A DNA stretch of 35,556 nucleotides from Kiritimatiellia bacterium (GTDB lineage Bacteria > Verrucomicrobiota > Kiritimatiellia > RFP12 > UBA1067), in NCBI GenBank assembly GCA_017427485.1, contig JAFRSR010000397.1:1-35556 (forward strand), given 5' to 3'. Positions 8,402-18,006 of the stretch are shown here, in pieces. The first letter of the stretch is position 1. Each line of letters begins with the position of its first letter. A model generated the notes under the pieces. That model saw only the letters and a program-made list of their open reading frames with translations. It made no database searches and was not told where the DNA came from. The position numbers were made by a program, and so were the translations under genes.

Positions 8402-11182
8402 CTACCGAACGATCAGCGTGGTGCCGGAGGCGTAGAGCGGCTCGACCGTGTAGGCGGCGATACCGTCCAGCGCGTCGAGGGTGAGCGTGCGCTCCTTCGT
8501 CGCCAGTTCGCCGTTGACGAGGAAGCCCATGAAGCCGCGTCTCGTGTCCGTCGCCTCCAGCGTGAGCGGGTGCATTGTCGAAGTGAACGGCGTGCCCAGT
8601 CCGCCCGAGAGGGCGATTCCCCGCATGTTCGTGACCGTCACGGGAACCGCCACGTCGAACGACGCGCCGATGCCGAGCCGTCCCGCCGGGAAGCACGCCC
8701 CGTGGATGCCGCCGATCGTGTAAATGGAGATGTTCCACACGTCGTTCGTCGTGCCGGCGGCGAGGACGGGCGAATCGGCGAGCGGACGGAAATCGCCCTC
8801 GGCGCGAGCGGCGATCTTCGCATCGGACACCTTCAGGTAGTTGTTCGTGAGCGACAGGTTGGACGTCGTCTCGATGCACAGGCCGGGCGTCAAGCTGTTG
8901 ATGAGCGGCTGGTAGGTCGGCCCGTTCAGGTCGAGCACGTTGAAGAGACGGGCGTTGTTCGAGAGGTGCTGCGTCTTGCTCGTCTCGTTGATCGTGCAGT
9001 TCCACAAGTAGCTCTCCGCGTCGATGCAGACCGTCACATACGAATTCGGGCCAATCACGCAACCGGACAGATAGGTGCACCACGTCACGCCGCGCCGGTC
9101 GGTAGTGGACGGCGCGAGCGTCGCGGGATTGGCCGCCTGCCGGCAGCCGACGATGCGGCAGTTCTGCAGCCACCCCCTGTAGGTCGCCGAACCGCGATTC
9201 CCGAGGCAGTTCGTGATGACGCAGTCTATCAGCTGAGCTTCATACATCTTATCCGAGGAAACCCCGCCGCCGTTCCGGCAATGACCGTCGCAGTTCTCCC
9301 CGTTGCTGCACGTCCGCCCGTCCGTGAGCGTGAACCCCACCACGCCGGCCGCGGAACCCGGCGATTTGATGCCCACGCACCGATAGGCGTTCGTCCCGCA
9401 TCCGTCCGCATTGGCCGGACTGCCGTCAGCCCCCACGATGAACGTGTTCTCGGGGCCGTCCACCGCGCGCAGACAGACGTTTGTCGTAATGAGAACGCGG
9501 CAGTTGCCCCAGAAGTACCCGCCGCCTGCGTCGTAGCGACCGGCCTTCGCCTTGACAAGCGACCGGTTCCCTCCGGCGTCCACGGCTGCCTGAAGCGTCG
9601 GATACGGCTTCGCCTCGCTGCCGTCCGAGTCGCCGCCCGTATAGGAAGCGTCGGCCCAGACGACCTTCTTTGCAAATTCCGGGGCAACACAGAACATGTT
9701 GTCGCGCGAGCTCGGCGGCGCGGTGACGACCAGCTCGCCATTTCTGTCGAGAAACCGATACAGCGAATTGTATCCGCCCAGCCAGACCCAAAAAATTTCT
9801 TGCCCGCTTTTCGGCAGGGGTTTGATGCGATATTGGGCAGGCATGTTCGTTGAATAGAAGTAGCCGTTTTCGGGTCCGTCAAAGACGCGTCCGTCGATGC
9901 TGTAGCGGTCATGCGTGATGGTGATGCAGCCGCCCGCAACCTCCGTGCCGTCCTGGATCGCGCCCGCCGTCACCGCGTCGTTCGCGTCCCACCGCGCGTT
10001 GCCGAAGAAGTCCTTGTTCCGGTCGGCCTCCGGCAGCCATGCCGGCGAGCAGAACGCCTTGTTTCCGTTGCCGAACAGGTGCGCCCGATAGGGATGCGCC
10101 ACCGGACGGAAATCGCCGAAGATCGGCGCGACGAGCTGGGAGTTGTTGCCGCGGTCGTTCATGTAGACGCAGTTGCCGCCGAAGTCATTGACGGCGAAAT
10201 CGCACACGCAGTTCGTGAATGTCCCGCCATGCCATGACGACGCCCATGCGTCGGCCGTCGTCTTCGCGTTGCGTTGGATGAGCGAATTGTAGACCACGGC
10301 CGTGCACTGCTCGTCGTAGCAGCGCAAAATGCCCTTGTTGTTGAAGAACGTGCAGTTCACGGCCGCGATCGGATAGTTCTTCTCCAGCGCATACAGCGTT
10401 CCCTCGTAGTTGGCCGAACCGTTGTTGTCGAATATGCAGTTGGCCGCGTTGCACTGTATCGTGGCGCTCCCCTTGTTGCGGCATGTTCGGTTGTCCGTCA
10501 CGCGGCACCGCACGAGCGTCACGCCGAACGCTGCCGCGCCCTCTGCCGCTACGCAGTTCGAGATCACGCAGTCGACCACATGGACTTTGCGGTGCGTCTC
10601 GGTTGGAGTGTAGTTGAAGAGCAGGCCGCCGCCGCGATGCGCCGCCGCGCATGCTTTAGTCGTGGCGATCCAACTTCCGTTTTCCTTCTTGTACGTCGTG
10701 CCCGTGTTGTAGGCGAGCGTGGCGCCCTCGCGGAAGGTGAATCCCTCGATGCGGGTGCCGGGCAAACCATTATTGCCGGCCAACGCGATGCACCGCACGG
10801 CGTCCGGGCCGATGCCCGTCTCGGTGTCGGCGAACTTTCCTACGATGTGCGTCACGGCGGCGCCTTCGGAGGACTTGAGCGTGATGTGCTTGTTGTTGAT
10901 CCAGATGCGGTTCTTCTGGTAGGAGTAGTTCGCGTTCTGGCCCGTCGCGTCGCCTTTGTCCTCCACCGTCCCCTGGTCGTCGCCGTAGGTGCCCGGCGCC
11001 ACGATCACGGTGTCGCCGCTCGCCGCCCGCTCCACGGCGTCTTGGATGCGGTGGTACGCCTTCGCCCAGCTCGACCCGTCGTGGCCCGTGTAGTCGTCGA
11101 GCTTGTTGTCCACGTAGTACGTGGCCGCCCAGCAGCCAAGGGAGATAGCCCACGCTGCGCCCAATACGCCGATTCTCCTCAT
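8402..11182 (-). CDS. Exported parallel beta-helix protein with C-terminal GTTLIVR
   Basis: 926 residues with signal peptide (MRRIGVLGAAWAISLGCWA). The mature protein opens TYYVDNKLDDYTGHDGSSWAKAY, followed by IQDAVERAASGDTVIVAPGTY, the classic entry into a pectin-lyase-like right-handed beta-helix. The same entry recurs near residue 510 (VVWADASYTGGDSDGSEAKP, then YPTLQAAVDAGG), so there are two helices in tandem (about 22-430 and 505-800), each with repeated NCTF/DCVITNC-type rungs rich in Asn and Cys. A C-terminal beta domain ends GTTLIVR. No lyase or hydrolase catalytic signature stands out, so the role may be binding or structural rather than enzymatic. It starts 36 bases after the stop of the 1678-residue protein, within the same transcription unit, and is followed 15 bases on by the GH-A glycosidase. 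Confidence 0.85.
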   Translation of the reverse strand: MRRIGVLGAAWAISLGCWAATYYVDNKLDDYTGHDGSSWAKAYHRIQDAVERAASGDTVIVAPGTYGDDQGTVEDKGDATGQNANYSYQKNRIWINNKHITLKSSEGAAVTHIVGKFADTETGIGPDAVRCIALAGNNGLPGTRIEGFTFREGATLAYNTGTTYKKENGSWIATTKACAAAHRGGGLLFNYTPTETHRKVHVVDCVISNCVAAEGAAAFGVTLVRCRVTDNRTCRNKGSATIQCNAANCIFDNNGSANYEGTLYALEKNYPIAAVNCTFFNNKGILRCYDEQCTAVVYNSLIQRNAKTTADAWASSWHGGTFTNCVCDFAVNDFGGNCVYMNDRGNNSQLVAPIFGDFRPVAHPYRAHLFGNGNKAFCSPAWLPEADRNKDFFGNARWDANDAVTAGAIQDGTEVAGGCITITHDRYSIDGRVFDGPENGYFYSTNMPAQYRIKPLPKSGQEIFWVWLGGYNSLYRFLDRNGELVVTAPPSSRDNMFCVAPEFAKKVVWADASYTGGDSDGSEAKPYPTLQAAVDAGGNRSLVKAKAGRYDAGGGYFWGNCRVLITTNVCLRAVDGPENTFIVGADGSPANADGCGTNAYRCVGIKSPGSAAGVVGFTLTDGRTCSNGENCDGHCRNGGGVSSDKMYEAQLIDCVITNCLGNRGSATYRGWLQNCRIVGCRQAANPATLAPSTTDRRGVTWCTYLSGCVIGPNSYVTVCIDAESYLWNCTINETSKTQHLSNNARLFNVLDLNGPTYQPLINSLTPGLCIETTSNLSLTNNYLKVSDAKIAARAEGDFRPLADSPVLAAGTTNDVWNISIYTIGGIHGACFPAGRLGIGASFDVAVPVTVTNMRGIALSGGLGTPFTSTMHPLTLEATDTRRGFMGFLVNGELATKERTLTLDALDGIAAYTVEPLYASGTTLIVR

Positions 11183-11218
11183 CGTTCGACTCTCTTTCCT
11201 TTTTGGTTTGTCCTCGTG

Positions 11219-14200
11219 TCAGCGGAAATAGAGGTACGTCCCGCCCGGGGAGACCGTCCACCGCATCGACGCGCCGGACGCCTTCGCCGAGAACTTCCAC
11301 CGGCGGCCGAGGCTCTCGGCCTCCGCGCAGGCCGCCGCCTCGAACGCCGCGCGCGAGGCGGCGTCGGTCGAGCCGAAAGTGAACGCCGTGAGCGAGACGG
11401 CCCCGCCCGCGAAACCGGTCCAGATTGTCGGCGTGCCGACGAGCGTCAAGCGGCCCGATACCGCGAGCGACGCACCATACGCGCCGCCTTCGGAGGTGAC
11501 GGTCAGATCGCCGTTCACCGTCGCCGCGCCCACGAGCGCGCCGCCCCTCAAGACGATGTTCGTGACGCCCGTCAGAGTCGCGCCCGTGAGGTCCAGCACG
11601 CCATCCTCCACCACGAGGACGCCCGAAAGGCTGATGGCGCCGCTCACCGTCTGCGTGGCGCTTCCGGACTTCGCGAGCGTGCCGACGCCGACGATGTCGC
11701 CGGTGAAGACGCTGTCCGCCGCCGTGTTGAGCCGCACGCACGCATCCGTGCGGATGGCGAGCATACCCGCGCCGGAAAGCGCCCCCACCGTCTCCTCCAC
11801 GTAGGCGATCGTGCAGGTGGCGCCCGCCTCCAGCGCGAGAGGCGACGCGTCGCCGAGCGCGTCGAACGCGAGGTCCATGCCGTCGACGACACAGAACGTG
11901 TAGGCCAGCGTTTTTTCGGTGTCCACTGTCGCACGGTTGGTCTGCTCGTCGACGAGCGTCCACGTGGCGTCGTCCATCGACGCCTCCAGCCGCCAGCTGA
12001 CGGGATTGCGCGTCGTCATCGAGTCGTTCGCCGTATACCAGCGGTAACCGTCGAAAGAAACAGTCTCCGGCAGCGTGATCTTGACGGGACTCGTGTTACC
12101 GCCCCAATAGCACTTGGTATTGACGGTTCCGTCAATCAGCTGCGCAGCGCCTTCTTTCTTTTGTTCGTTGGCCCCTGATGTCGTCGCCGTCGAGCCAACC
12201 GGCCACGTCAGGCCCTCGCCCATCTGCATCAGCTGGATTTCGGAAAGCTGGGCATTCCTGGCACCTTGGTTCGCCGTGCAGTTGAGGATCGTGAAGCGCA
12301 GATAACGCGCCGTGAAGCCCGGCGTCAACCGGATCTCGCCGCCCGTCCGCACGGTCGTCGCGCCCGTGTAGGCGGAGTTGGTGCCCAGCACGGAGAGCGT
12401 TGCGCCCGCCTGCACGTCGAGGCCCAGCGTGCCGGCACCGTCCTGCCAGGAACCGGCATGCGTCCGTTCCCCAGCGGGGAAGACCATCGTCGCGTCGGCG
12501 CCGTCGTTCACGATCACGGTGCCCGCGTCCGCCCCGGTCACCGTCGGCACGGCGGCCGTGCCGTAGGTCAGGCGCACCGGCTCCTCTGAGGCGACGGAGC
12601 CCGTGAACGTGCTCGCGCCGCCGATCGTCATGCGCGCGCCGTCCGTGCCCACGATCAGGCCGTCGCCGGCGAGGTTCTCGAACGTCTGCCCCATCCAGCC
12701 GAACGCGGCCGTCGCGGGCTTGGACACGGTAAGCGCGTAGTCGGACGCGAACACGGGCAGGTGCATGCTCCTCACAACCGAGAACGTATCCGCCCACGTA
12801 TACCGCGCCGTCGGAACGTGGTCGATGACGTTGACCTGTTCGTCGATCACCACCCAGTTCGTCACGCCGCCCGACACGCTGCCAATGGAAAGCGTCCAAC
12901 TTATGGGGTCACGTCCGATGGCATCGTTCGCGGTCTGGAACTGGTAGGCGTCGAACGAGATATCCTCGCCGCAGTCGATAATCAACGGCGCATAGGCGTT
13001 GTTGTTAAAATACCATTTCGTGCCCGAATTGCCGTCAATTGTCTTTGGAGCCCCCTGATTATTCGTCTGCGAAGGCCATGACGCCCAAGCGGTTGTTCCC
13101 GTCGGCCATGGCACGGGCGCGCCGCCGAGCAACACGCGGAACTCGGCGAACTGGACGCCGTTGGTGCCATAGGTCGGTGCGTTCATAGCGGCCGGCCTCG
13201 TTCCCGTGGTCTGGAAGCGCAGTAGCTGGCCCTTCGCGACCTCCGGCGCTGCGAACTGGACCGTGCCGTTTGTCGCGGTGAGCGAGGCGTTCGCAAGAAT
13301 CGCCTTCGAGAAGTCAAATGTTTCCGACCCGCCGTAGAAGAAATGGAGCGGCGCGGTTCCGTCCGCAATCGTGCCGTGGAACGGATGGACGCCCGAGCCC
13401 GTGCCGGTGCACGTCACGGTGGCGGCCGTCGCGCCGTTGTTGACGATAATGCCTTCCGTCGTGCGCGTCTGCACGAACAGGAACGTCGCGTCGTGTCCGT
13501 TCACGTCGAGCGTGCCGCCGTCAAACGTCACGTAAGAGGAGCCGGGCGTCGTCTGTCCGTCGCCTTCCAGGCGTATCGTGCAACCGGCCTCGAGTCCGAT
13601 GATGGCGTCGAAGGCCGGGACGCCCGCGTCCTTCGCGCACACGACCGTGCCGCCGCGCACGTGCAGGCGCACGTTGTTCGCCGCCGACCCGCTGAAGCGC
13701 AGCGTGCCCTCGCCCCATTTGGAGATGTTGAGCGAATGCGTGACGGCGCCCGTCAGCTCCATGACGCCGTTCGTCCCCAGCACGTCGACGCCGCCGCTGT
13801 TCGCGATGACGGGATTCGGAATCGTCACCTGCTCGTCCGGCACGTTCGCGAGCCGTCCGCCCGAGGTCTTGACCGTCGCCGCGCCGAGCGACCCGCCCGA
13901 CGGCACGCGGACGCTGCCGGCGTAGATCACGACCGTTGCGCCGGAGGTGAGACCGCCGGCGTTGGCGAGGGCAACCGAACCCGAACCGGTCCGCGACACG
14001 GTGCCATACCCGCTCACGGTGCCCGTGAACGTGATCTCGCCCGCGCCCGCGAACTCGAGCGTGCCGCCCTCCAGCACGACGGCGTTCGCGTAGGTGCGCG
14101 TGCCGGTGGCGGAGTCGACGAATGTGCCGTCGACGAGCGAGACCGTGTCGAACACGACCTTGCGCCCGGTCGGCACCACGATCGTCCCGTCGCCCGTCCC

Positions 14201-16255
14201 CTCGCTGATCACGTGGAGGTCCTTGTCCGACAGCGTGATCGTGCCCGTGAGCGCGCCCGCGTAGTCGTGGACGACGGTCGCGCCGGGCGCGATCGTGACG
14301 TTTTGGCCCGGGGCCTCGCGCAGGACGACGTTGTTCGTCAGGACGATGCCGCCGGCAGACTGGATGACGACGCCCTCGCCGATGAGCGCGGGCGCGCTCG
14401 CGTTGTCGCTTCCGACCACGAGCGCCCCCCCGGACGGAAGCGAGACGGTGAGCGTGTGCGGGTCCGCCGAATCCGTCGTCAACACGCCGCCGAACACGTA
14501 GGGTTCCGCGTCCGCGGCGACGGAAAGCGTCGTGTCCGCGCCCACGTGGAGATGCCCGCGCTGCGGATACACATACCCGACGGCGACGACGTTCGTCGCG
14601 CCCTCGTCGGCGAAGAAGCGCGCGCGGAGCTTTTCCTCGTTCGTCGAGAAGGCGCCGTTCGCGGAATCGTACATGATCCCGCTCGCGAGCATGTTGTTGT
14701 AGGCGGTATCCATCGTCGTGCGCTGGTAGAGCTGCTCCACGTCGTGCCAGCCGGCGCTCAGCGGGACGTCCCGCACGACCTTCGCCTCGGCGCGGATGTT
14801 GTCGTTGCTGATCACCTGCGCACCGTCGATCCAGAGGACGGCGCGTCCGCCGTAGGACGCCATGAAGCTGTACATGCAGGCCTCGGGCACGTACCAGCGC
14901 GACCGGTACCGCGCGCGGGAGGTCGAGCCGAAACGGCTCACCCGCTCGCCGTAGCGCGGATAGGCGTGCCATGTGCTGAACGTCTCGGTCGCCGAACCGG
15001 AGTTTCCCCACCATTCGTAGCATCCGCCCGAGGGGACGACCGACACGTCGCCGCCGAGCAGGTTCACGGTCGCGCTGGCGTAGAGGTTGCCCGGTCCCAC
15101 GACGAGCGTGCCCGCCTCGAGGTCCACGTTGCCCTGCACGTACGCGCCGTTCAGGCGCAGCGTCCCCGCGCCGCGCTTCACCACGGTCACGTCCGCATTG
15201 ACGGTGCCGACGAACGCGGAGTCGGCATCGGAGGCGAGGATCAGGCGCGAGGGACCGTTCGTGGAGCTGAGGTAGGCCCGCACGCCGCCCTGCAGCGCGT
15301 TGACGGTCTCCTCGTGTCCGCTCATTTCAAGCGTCGCGGAAGGCGCCGCAGGTTCGTTGCAGAAGACGCTGCCGTTGCAGAACGTCTGGTAGGGGCCAAG
15401 GAGGAGCTGTCCCTTCCCCTCTCCGTGCGGGATCACCTCGTCCGCCCCCAGCTGGAGCCAGAACTGCGAGACGGCCGTCCCCCAGCCGGGGCCGTACACG
15501 CCCACGCGCGTGTCGCCCGACCAGTCGTTGGCGGGGTTGGCCAGCACCACGGGGCTGTTCTCGTAGGTGATGCCGAGCGCGCCCGGACCGGTGATCGGAG
15601 AATTGATTGTGAGCGACGCCGGGGCCAGGTAGCCCGCCATCAGGTAGCCGCCCTCCTCGGTGAGCGTGATGCCGCGCGTGGCGCTCACCGAGGAGAAGCT
15701 TTGCCCGTTCTGGAGCGCACCGCCGGCAAGGATGACGGCGTCGGGGCGAAGCGTCGCGGGGACCGGACCGAGCGATGCGTCCTTCTGGATGCGCACGTAC
15801 ATGTTCGAGATGATGGTGCGACCGGCGATGGACTGGTTGCCGAACAGGAGGAAACGGCTTTCGTCTGCGCCGCCGTTGAAGACGATGTCCCCTTCGCAGA
15901 CGAGCGTTCCCCGCAACTCGAAGCAGCCGCCCGACTGCTCGATCCGGGCAGGCGGCACGAGGTTGAACGTGCCGCCGTTGATCCAGACGGCCTGGTCGCG
16001 CTTGGTCGTGTTGCTGAAGAAGAAGCCGCCGAGCGTCGTCTCCACGCCGCTCGCGTCAACGGTAAAGTTCCAGTTGTTGAGGGCAAACCGCGCCACGCCG
16101 CCGTCGGACGGCAGGACGCCGCCGACCCAGTTCGCCGCGTCCGACCACGAGCCGCCGGCCGTCGGTTTCGCCCACGTGCCGTCTGTCGCCGCGTGCGCGG
16201 CAATCGACATCAGCGCCACCCATGCGAGGACGCACCTTGCTTGAATACGTTTCAT
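11219..16255 (-). CDS. Giant exported beta-strand protein with PA14-like and two discoidin-like domains, C-terminal GTYLYFR
   Basis: 1678 residues, signal peptide MKRIQARCVLAWVALMSIAAHA, then TWAKPTAGGSWSDAANW, the standard opening of autotransporter-associated beta-strand proteins. About 25-405: beta-strand repeats (VVKRGAGTLRLNGAYVQGN is a typical unit). About 410-560: a PA14-like carbohydrate-binding domain (RSRWYVPEACMYSFMASYGG, then AVLWIDGAQVI). About 560-1030: further beta-strand repeats. About 1035-1160 and 1317-1455: two related F5/8-type C (discoidin)-like domains, each with an ID-G-x-x-x-T-K-[WC]-Y element and a PxSWxL strand. The tail reads GGTYLYFR. No translocator barrel is present. 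The start is firm: AGGAGG eight bases before the ATG and a TGTGGTATAAT promoter at 16288-16298. It is the first gene of a three-gene unit with the beta-helix protein and the GH-A glycosidase, so a surface glycan-binding role is likely, though not shown. Confidence 0.87.
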   Translation of the reverse strand: MKRIQARCVLAWVALMSIAAHAATDGTWAKPTAGGSWSDAANWVGGVLPSDGGVARFALNNWNFTVDASGVETTLGGFFFSNTTKRDQAVWINGGTFNLVPPARIEQSGGCFELRGTLVCEGDIVFNGGADESRFLLFGNQSIAGRTIISNMYVRIQKDASLGPVPATLRPDAVILAGGALQNGQSFSSVSATRGITLTEEGGYLMAGYLAPASLTINSPITGPGALGITYENSPVVLANPANDWSGDTRVGVYGPGWGTAVSQFWLQLGADEVIPHGEGKGQLLLGPYQTFCNGSVFCNEPAAPSATLEMSGHEETVNALQGGVRAYLSSTNGPSRLILASDADSAFVGTVNADVTVVKRGAGTLRLNGAYVQGNVDLEAGTLVVGPGNLYASATVNLLGGDVSVVPSGGCYEWWGNSGSATETFSTWHAYPRYGERVSRFGSTSRARYRSRWYVPEACMYSFMASYGGRAVLWIDGAQVISNDNIRAEAKVVRDVPLSAGWHDVEQLYQRTTMDTAYNNMLASGIMYDSANGAFSTNEEKLRARFFADEGATNVVAVGYVYPQRGHLHVGADTTLSVAADAEPYVFGGVLTTDSADPHTLTVSLPSGGALVVGSDNASAPALIGEGVVIQSAGGIVLTNNVVLREAPGQNVTIAPGATVVHDYAGALTGTITLSDKDLHVISEGTGDGTIVVPTGRKVVFDTVSLVDGTFVDSATGTRTYANAVVLEGGTLEFAGAGEITFTGTVSGYGTVSRTGSGSVALANAGGLTSGATVVIYAGSVRVPSGGSLGAATVKTSGGRLANVPDEQVTIPNPVIANSGGVDVLGTNGVMELTGAVTHSLNISKWGEGTLRFSGSAANNVRLHVRGGTVVCAKDAGVPAFDAIIGLEAGCTIRLEGDGQTTPGSSYVTFDGGTLDVNGHDATFLFVQTRTTEGIIVNNGATAATVTCTGTGSGVHPFHGTIADGTAPLHFFYGGSETFDFSKAILANASLTATNGTVQFAAPEVAKGQLLRFQTTGTRPAAMNAPTYGTNGVQFAEFRVLLGGAPVPWPTGTTAWASWPSQTNNQGAPKTIDGNSGTKWYFNNNAYAPLIIDCGEDISFDAYQFQTANDAIGRDPISWTLSIGSVSGGVTNWVVIDEQVNVIDHVPTARYTWADTFSVVRSMHLPVFASDYALTVSKPATAAFGWMGQTFENLAGDGLIVGTDGARMTIGGASTFTGSVASEEPVRLTYGTAAVPTVTGADAGTVIVNDGADATMVFPAGERTHAGSWQDGAGTLGLDVQAGATLSVLGTNSAYTGATTVRTGGEIRLTPGFTARYLRFTILNCTANQGARNAQLSEIQLMQMGEGLTWPVGSTATTSGANEQKKEGAAQLIDGTVNTKCYWGGNTSPVKITLPETVSFDGYRWYTANDSMTTRNPVSWRLEASMDDATWTLVDEQTNRATVDTEKTLAYTFCVVDGMDLAFDALGDASPLALEAGATCTIAYVEETVGALSGAGMLAIRTDACVRLNTAADSVFTGDIVGVGTLAKSGSATQTVSGAISLSGVLVVEDGVLDLTGATLTGVTNIVLRGGALVGAATVNGDLTVTSEGGAYGASLAVSGRLTLVGTPTIWTGFAGGAVSLTAFTFGSTDAASRAAFEAAACAEAESLGRRWKFSAKASGASMRWTVSPGGTYLYFR

Positions 16256-16287
16256 GTCAGAACCCTCCTTTTTGTTTGTTTGGCAAG

Positions 16288-16298
16288 ATTATACCACA
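16288..16298 (-). promoter_or_regulatory. Extended -10 promoter for the 16255-6146 unit
   Basis: Minus-strand TGTGGTATAAT: perfect TATAAT preceded by TGG. No -35 consensus; its place is taken by a palindrome (16304-16316). The leader then runs to AGGAGG and the ATG at 16255. Confidence 0.65.
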
Positions 16299-16303
16299 TT
16301 TTT

Positions 16304-16316
16304 CGCCACTCTGGCG
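16304..16316. repeat. Palindrome CGCCA-ctc-TGGCG over the -35 position
   Basis: A perfect 5-bp inverted repeat with a three-base centre covers the place where the -35 box of the 16288-16298 promoter would be. It is not followed by a T-run in either direction, which argues against an intrinsic terminator. A regulator binding site (operator or activator site) is possible. Confidence 0.4.
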
Positions 16317-16339
16317 CTGATGTCTCCGCGTGCGCGACT

Positions 16340-17875
16340 TTAGGCCTGCGGCGTCCACTCGGCGACGAGCGGCTTGCCACGCGCGCCGAAGCAGTTGATC
16401 GGCGTCACGGTGAACCGCACGGCGCCCGCGCCCAGCTCGTCGACGGCGAACCGGCAGTGGGGCGACACCTTCACGTTCGGATGGGCGAGCGAGTGGTTGT
16501 AGCCCAGCGGAGCCACGAGCTTCGTCTTCTTCGCGCCGTCCTTCGTCTCGGCCGCGAACTCGACCTTGAAGAGCCGCGCGTCCTTGTCCGCCACCACCGG
16601 CGGGACGGTGACCGTGAACGAGTCCTTCTCGACACGCGCGATCGATTCCTTGCCGTCGCGGGATTTGCCGCCGCGCGTCTTGAACTTGCCGCGCTTCACC
16701 GCCACCTTCGCGTCCGCCGGGAACTCCGGCGCGCGGAACTTCTTCGCGTGCTCCGCGAAGGCGAACGGCTTCGACTCAGCCGAGGGAAGCGGAATCACCC
16801 AGTCGTCGCCCACGTCGAGGTCGGACAGGAACTCGCGGCGCTTGACGACGATGTGGTCGCCGTACACGCGCCAGAGCATGCCCTGGCGGCAGTCGCCCGC
16901 CGGAAACCTCCCCATCATCTTCGCGGCGTCGATCTTCCACCCGTTCCGCACGCCCGAGACCGTGTTCTCATACCCGGCCGGCGGATGTTCGTCGTACTCC
17001 ATGCCCGTGTAGCGCAGCGAACTCGTGCCCACGCTCGTGAACGCGCCCTGCCAGATCGAGCGCTCGTCCGTGAGCGAGTAGTGCGAGTGGCCCGAGAACG
17101 CGATGGCGTTCGGGTAGGCGGAGAGCGCCTTCGTCACCTTGCCGCTGTCGTGGCCCCACGCCCACGGGCCGTAGCAGGTGTCCTTCGGGTGCGGGTGCTG
17201 CACGTAGAAGAACGGAAGCGCCGGATCGAGCGTCTTGCCCTGCGCGTCGAGGAACGCCTGCAGCTCCGCGCCGAAGTCGCAGGAACCGTGCCCCGTCTCC
17301 ATGCCCTTCCCGTCGTCCCAGTGCTGGCCGAGGAATGCGTAGCCTTTGATCCGCTTGCAGTAGAAGCGGGAGTAGTCCTCGTGGAAGATGCGCTTCCAGC
17401 GGGCGGCGAAGTCGGAGCGGAGCACGTGCTTCGCGCGCTCCGCCACGTCGGGATAGAGCTTCGCCGCGTGGTCGCCGTAGAGGTAGCCGTGGTAGTCGTG
17501 GTTGCCCATCACGAACACTTTCTCGATCGGACGCCCGTCGGGGTACTTGTCGCCGGGGAACACGGCGTACCACGCCTGCGCGACGGCCTCCATCTGCTCG
17601 ACCATGCCGTTGTCGGCCATGTCGCCGGCGATCAGCACGGCGTCCACGCCCTGGTCGCGGAACCACTCGAGCGTGTGCCTGAACGTGAGGTTGTTGCCCC
17701 ACGCCGACATCTTCTCGCCCTCGCCCACCTTCGTGATGTGGATGTCGCTTACCACGCCGAACGTGATGTTCGGCTTGCCTGCCGCAAGCTTCGCGGCCGC
17801 GTGCACGAGGCGGTTGCCGCCGAACGCGCCGAACGCGGTCGCGCCGCCGATGAAGAACCTTCTTGAGACGTCCAT
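16340..17875 (-). CDS. Tat-exported calcineurin-like metallophosphoesterase
   Basis: 511 residues. The N-terminus MDVSRRFFIGG has a twin-arginine motif followed by a short Ala/Gly-rich segment, so export in the folded state by Tat is likely. The binuclear metal site is complete: SDIHI (D44, H46), AGDMADNG (D85), GNHDY (N125, H126, D127), VQHPHP (H227) and SGHSHYS (H263, H265). These are diagnostic of the calcineurin-like phosphoesterase superfamily. The C-terminal 200 residues look beta-rich. The substrate is unknown; phosphomonoesters or diesters of sugars are plausible given the neighbours. AAGGAG precedes the ATG by ten bases. It lies 130 bases after the sensor kinase gene, with a possible promoter of its own, and is followed by a separate promoter for the next unit. 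Confidence 0.88.
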   Translation of the reverse strand: MDVSRRFFIGGATAFGAFGGNRLVHAAAKLAAGKPNITFGVVSDIHITKVGEGEKMSAWGNNLTFRHTLEWFRDQGVDAVLIAGDMADNGMVEQMEAVAQAWYAVFPGDKYPDGRPIEKVFVMGNHDYHGYLYGDHAAKLYPDVAERAKHVLRSDFAARWKRIFHEDYSRFYCKRIKGYAFLGQHWDDGKGMETGHGSCDFGAELQAFLDAQGKTLDPALPFFYVQHPHPKDTCYGPWAWGHDSGKVTKALSAYPNAIAFSGHSHYSLTDERSIWQGAFTSVGTSSLRYTGMEYDEHPPAGYENTVSGVRNGWKIDAAKMMGRFPAGDCRQGMLWRVYGDHIVVKRREFLSDLDVGDDWVIPLPSAESKPFAFAEHAKKFRAPEFPADAKVAVKRGKFKTRGGKSRDGKESIARVEKDSFTVTVPPVVADKDARLFKVEFAAETKDGAKKTKLVAPLGYNHSLAHPNVKVSPHCRFAVDELGAGAVRFTVTPINCFGARGKPLVAEWTPQA

Positions 17876-17917
17876 TTTCTTATTTCTCCTTTTTGGATGT
17901 TGCTTGACTGCTGAAAT

Positions 17918-17932
17918 GCCTCCGCACGAGGC
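17918..17932. repeat. Short hairpin in the kinase/phosphoesterase gap
   Basis: GCCTC (918-922 of this kilobase) and GAGGC (928-932) flank a five-base loop. No T-run follows, so it is at most a weak stem in the leader of the metallophosphoesterase mRNA. Confidence 0.25.
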
Positions 17933-17959
17933 GGTTTACGCTCTTGTTCAACCGTGGAT

Positions 17960-17988
17960 ATGCTATCACAATCCCATACCGGGCGCAA
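17960..17988 (-). promoter_or_regulatory. Possible promoter of the metallophosphoesterase gene
   Basis: On the minus strand TTGCGC (17988-17983), a 17-base spacer and TAGCAT (17965-17960), with TGA immediately before the -10 box (extended -10 form). The leader to the ATG at 17875 would be about 80 bases and contains the short hairpin at 17918-17932 and AAGGAG. The fit to consensus is moderate. Confidence 0.4.
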
Positions 17989-18006
17989 GCGGGAATCGCC
18001 CCGACG

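Noticed and set aside
6752..9853. Very long open frame on the plus strand (about 1030 codons) opposite the GH-A enzyme and beta-helix genes
   Set aside because: It is antisense to two genes with clear signal peptides, domains and Shine-Dalgarno sites, and its translation is low-complexity, rich in Arg, Ala, Val and His with no domain. Such frames are common opposite GC-rich coding DNA.
13343..17866. Plus-strand open frame of about 1500 codons
   Set aside because: It is the reverse shadow of the 1678-residue surface protein and the metallophosphoesterase and spans the intergenic promoter at 16288. Its composition is Arg/Val/Ala/His-biased and no motif is seen.
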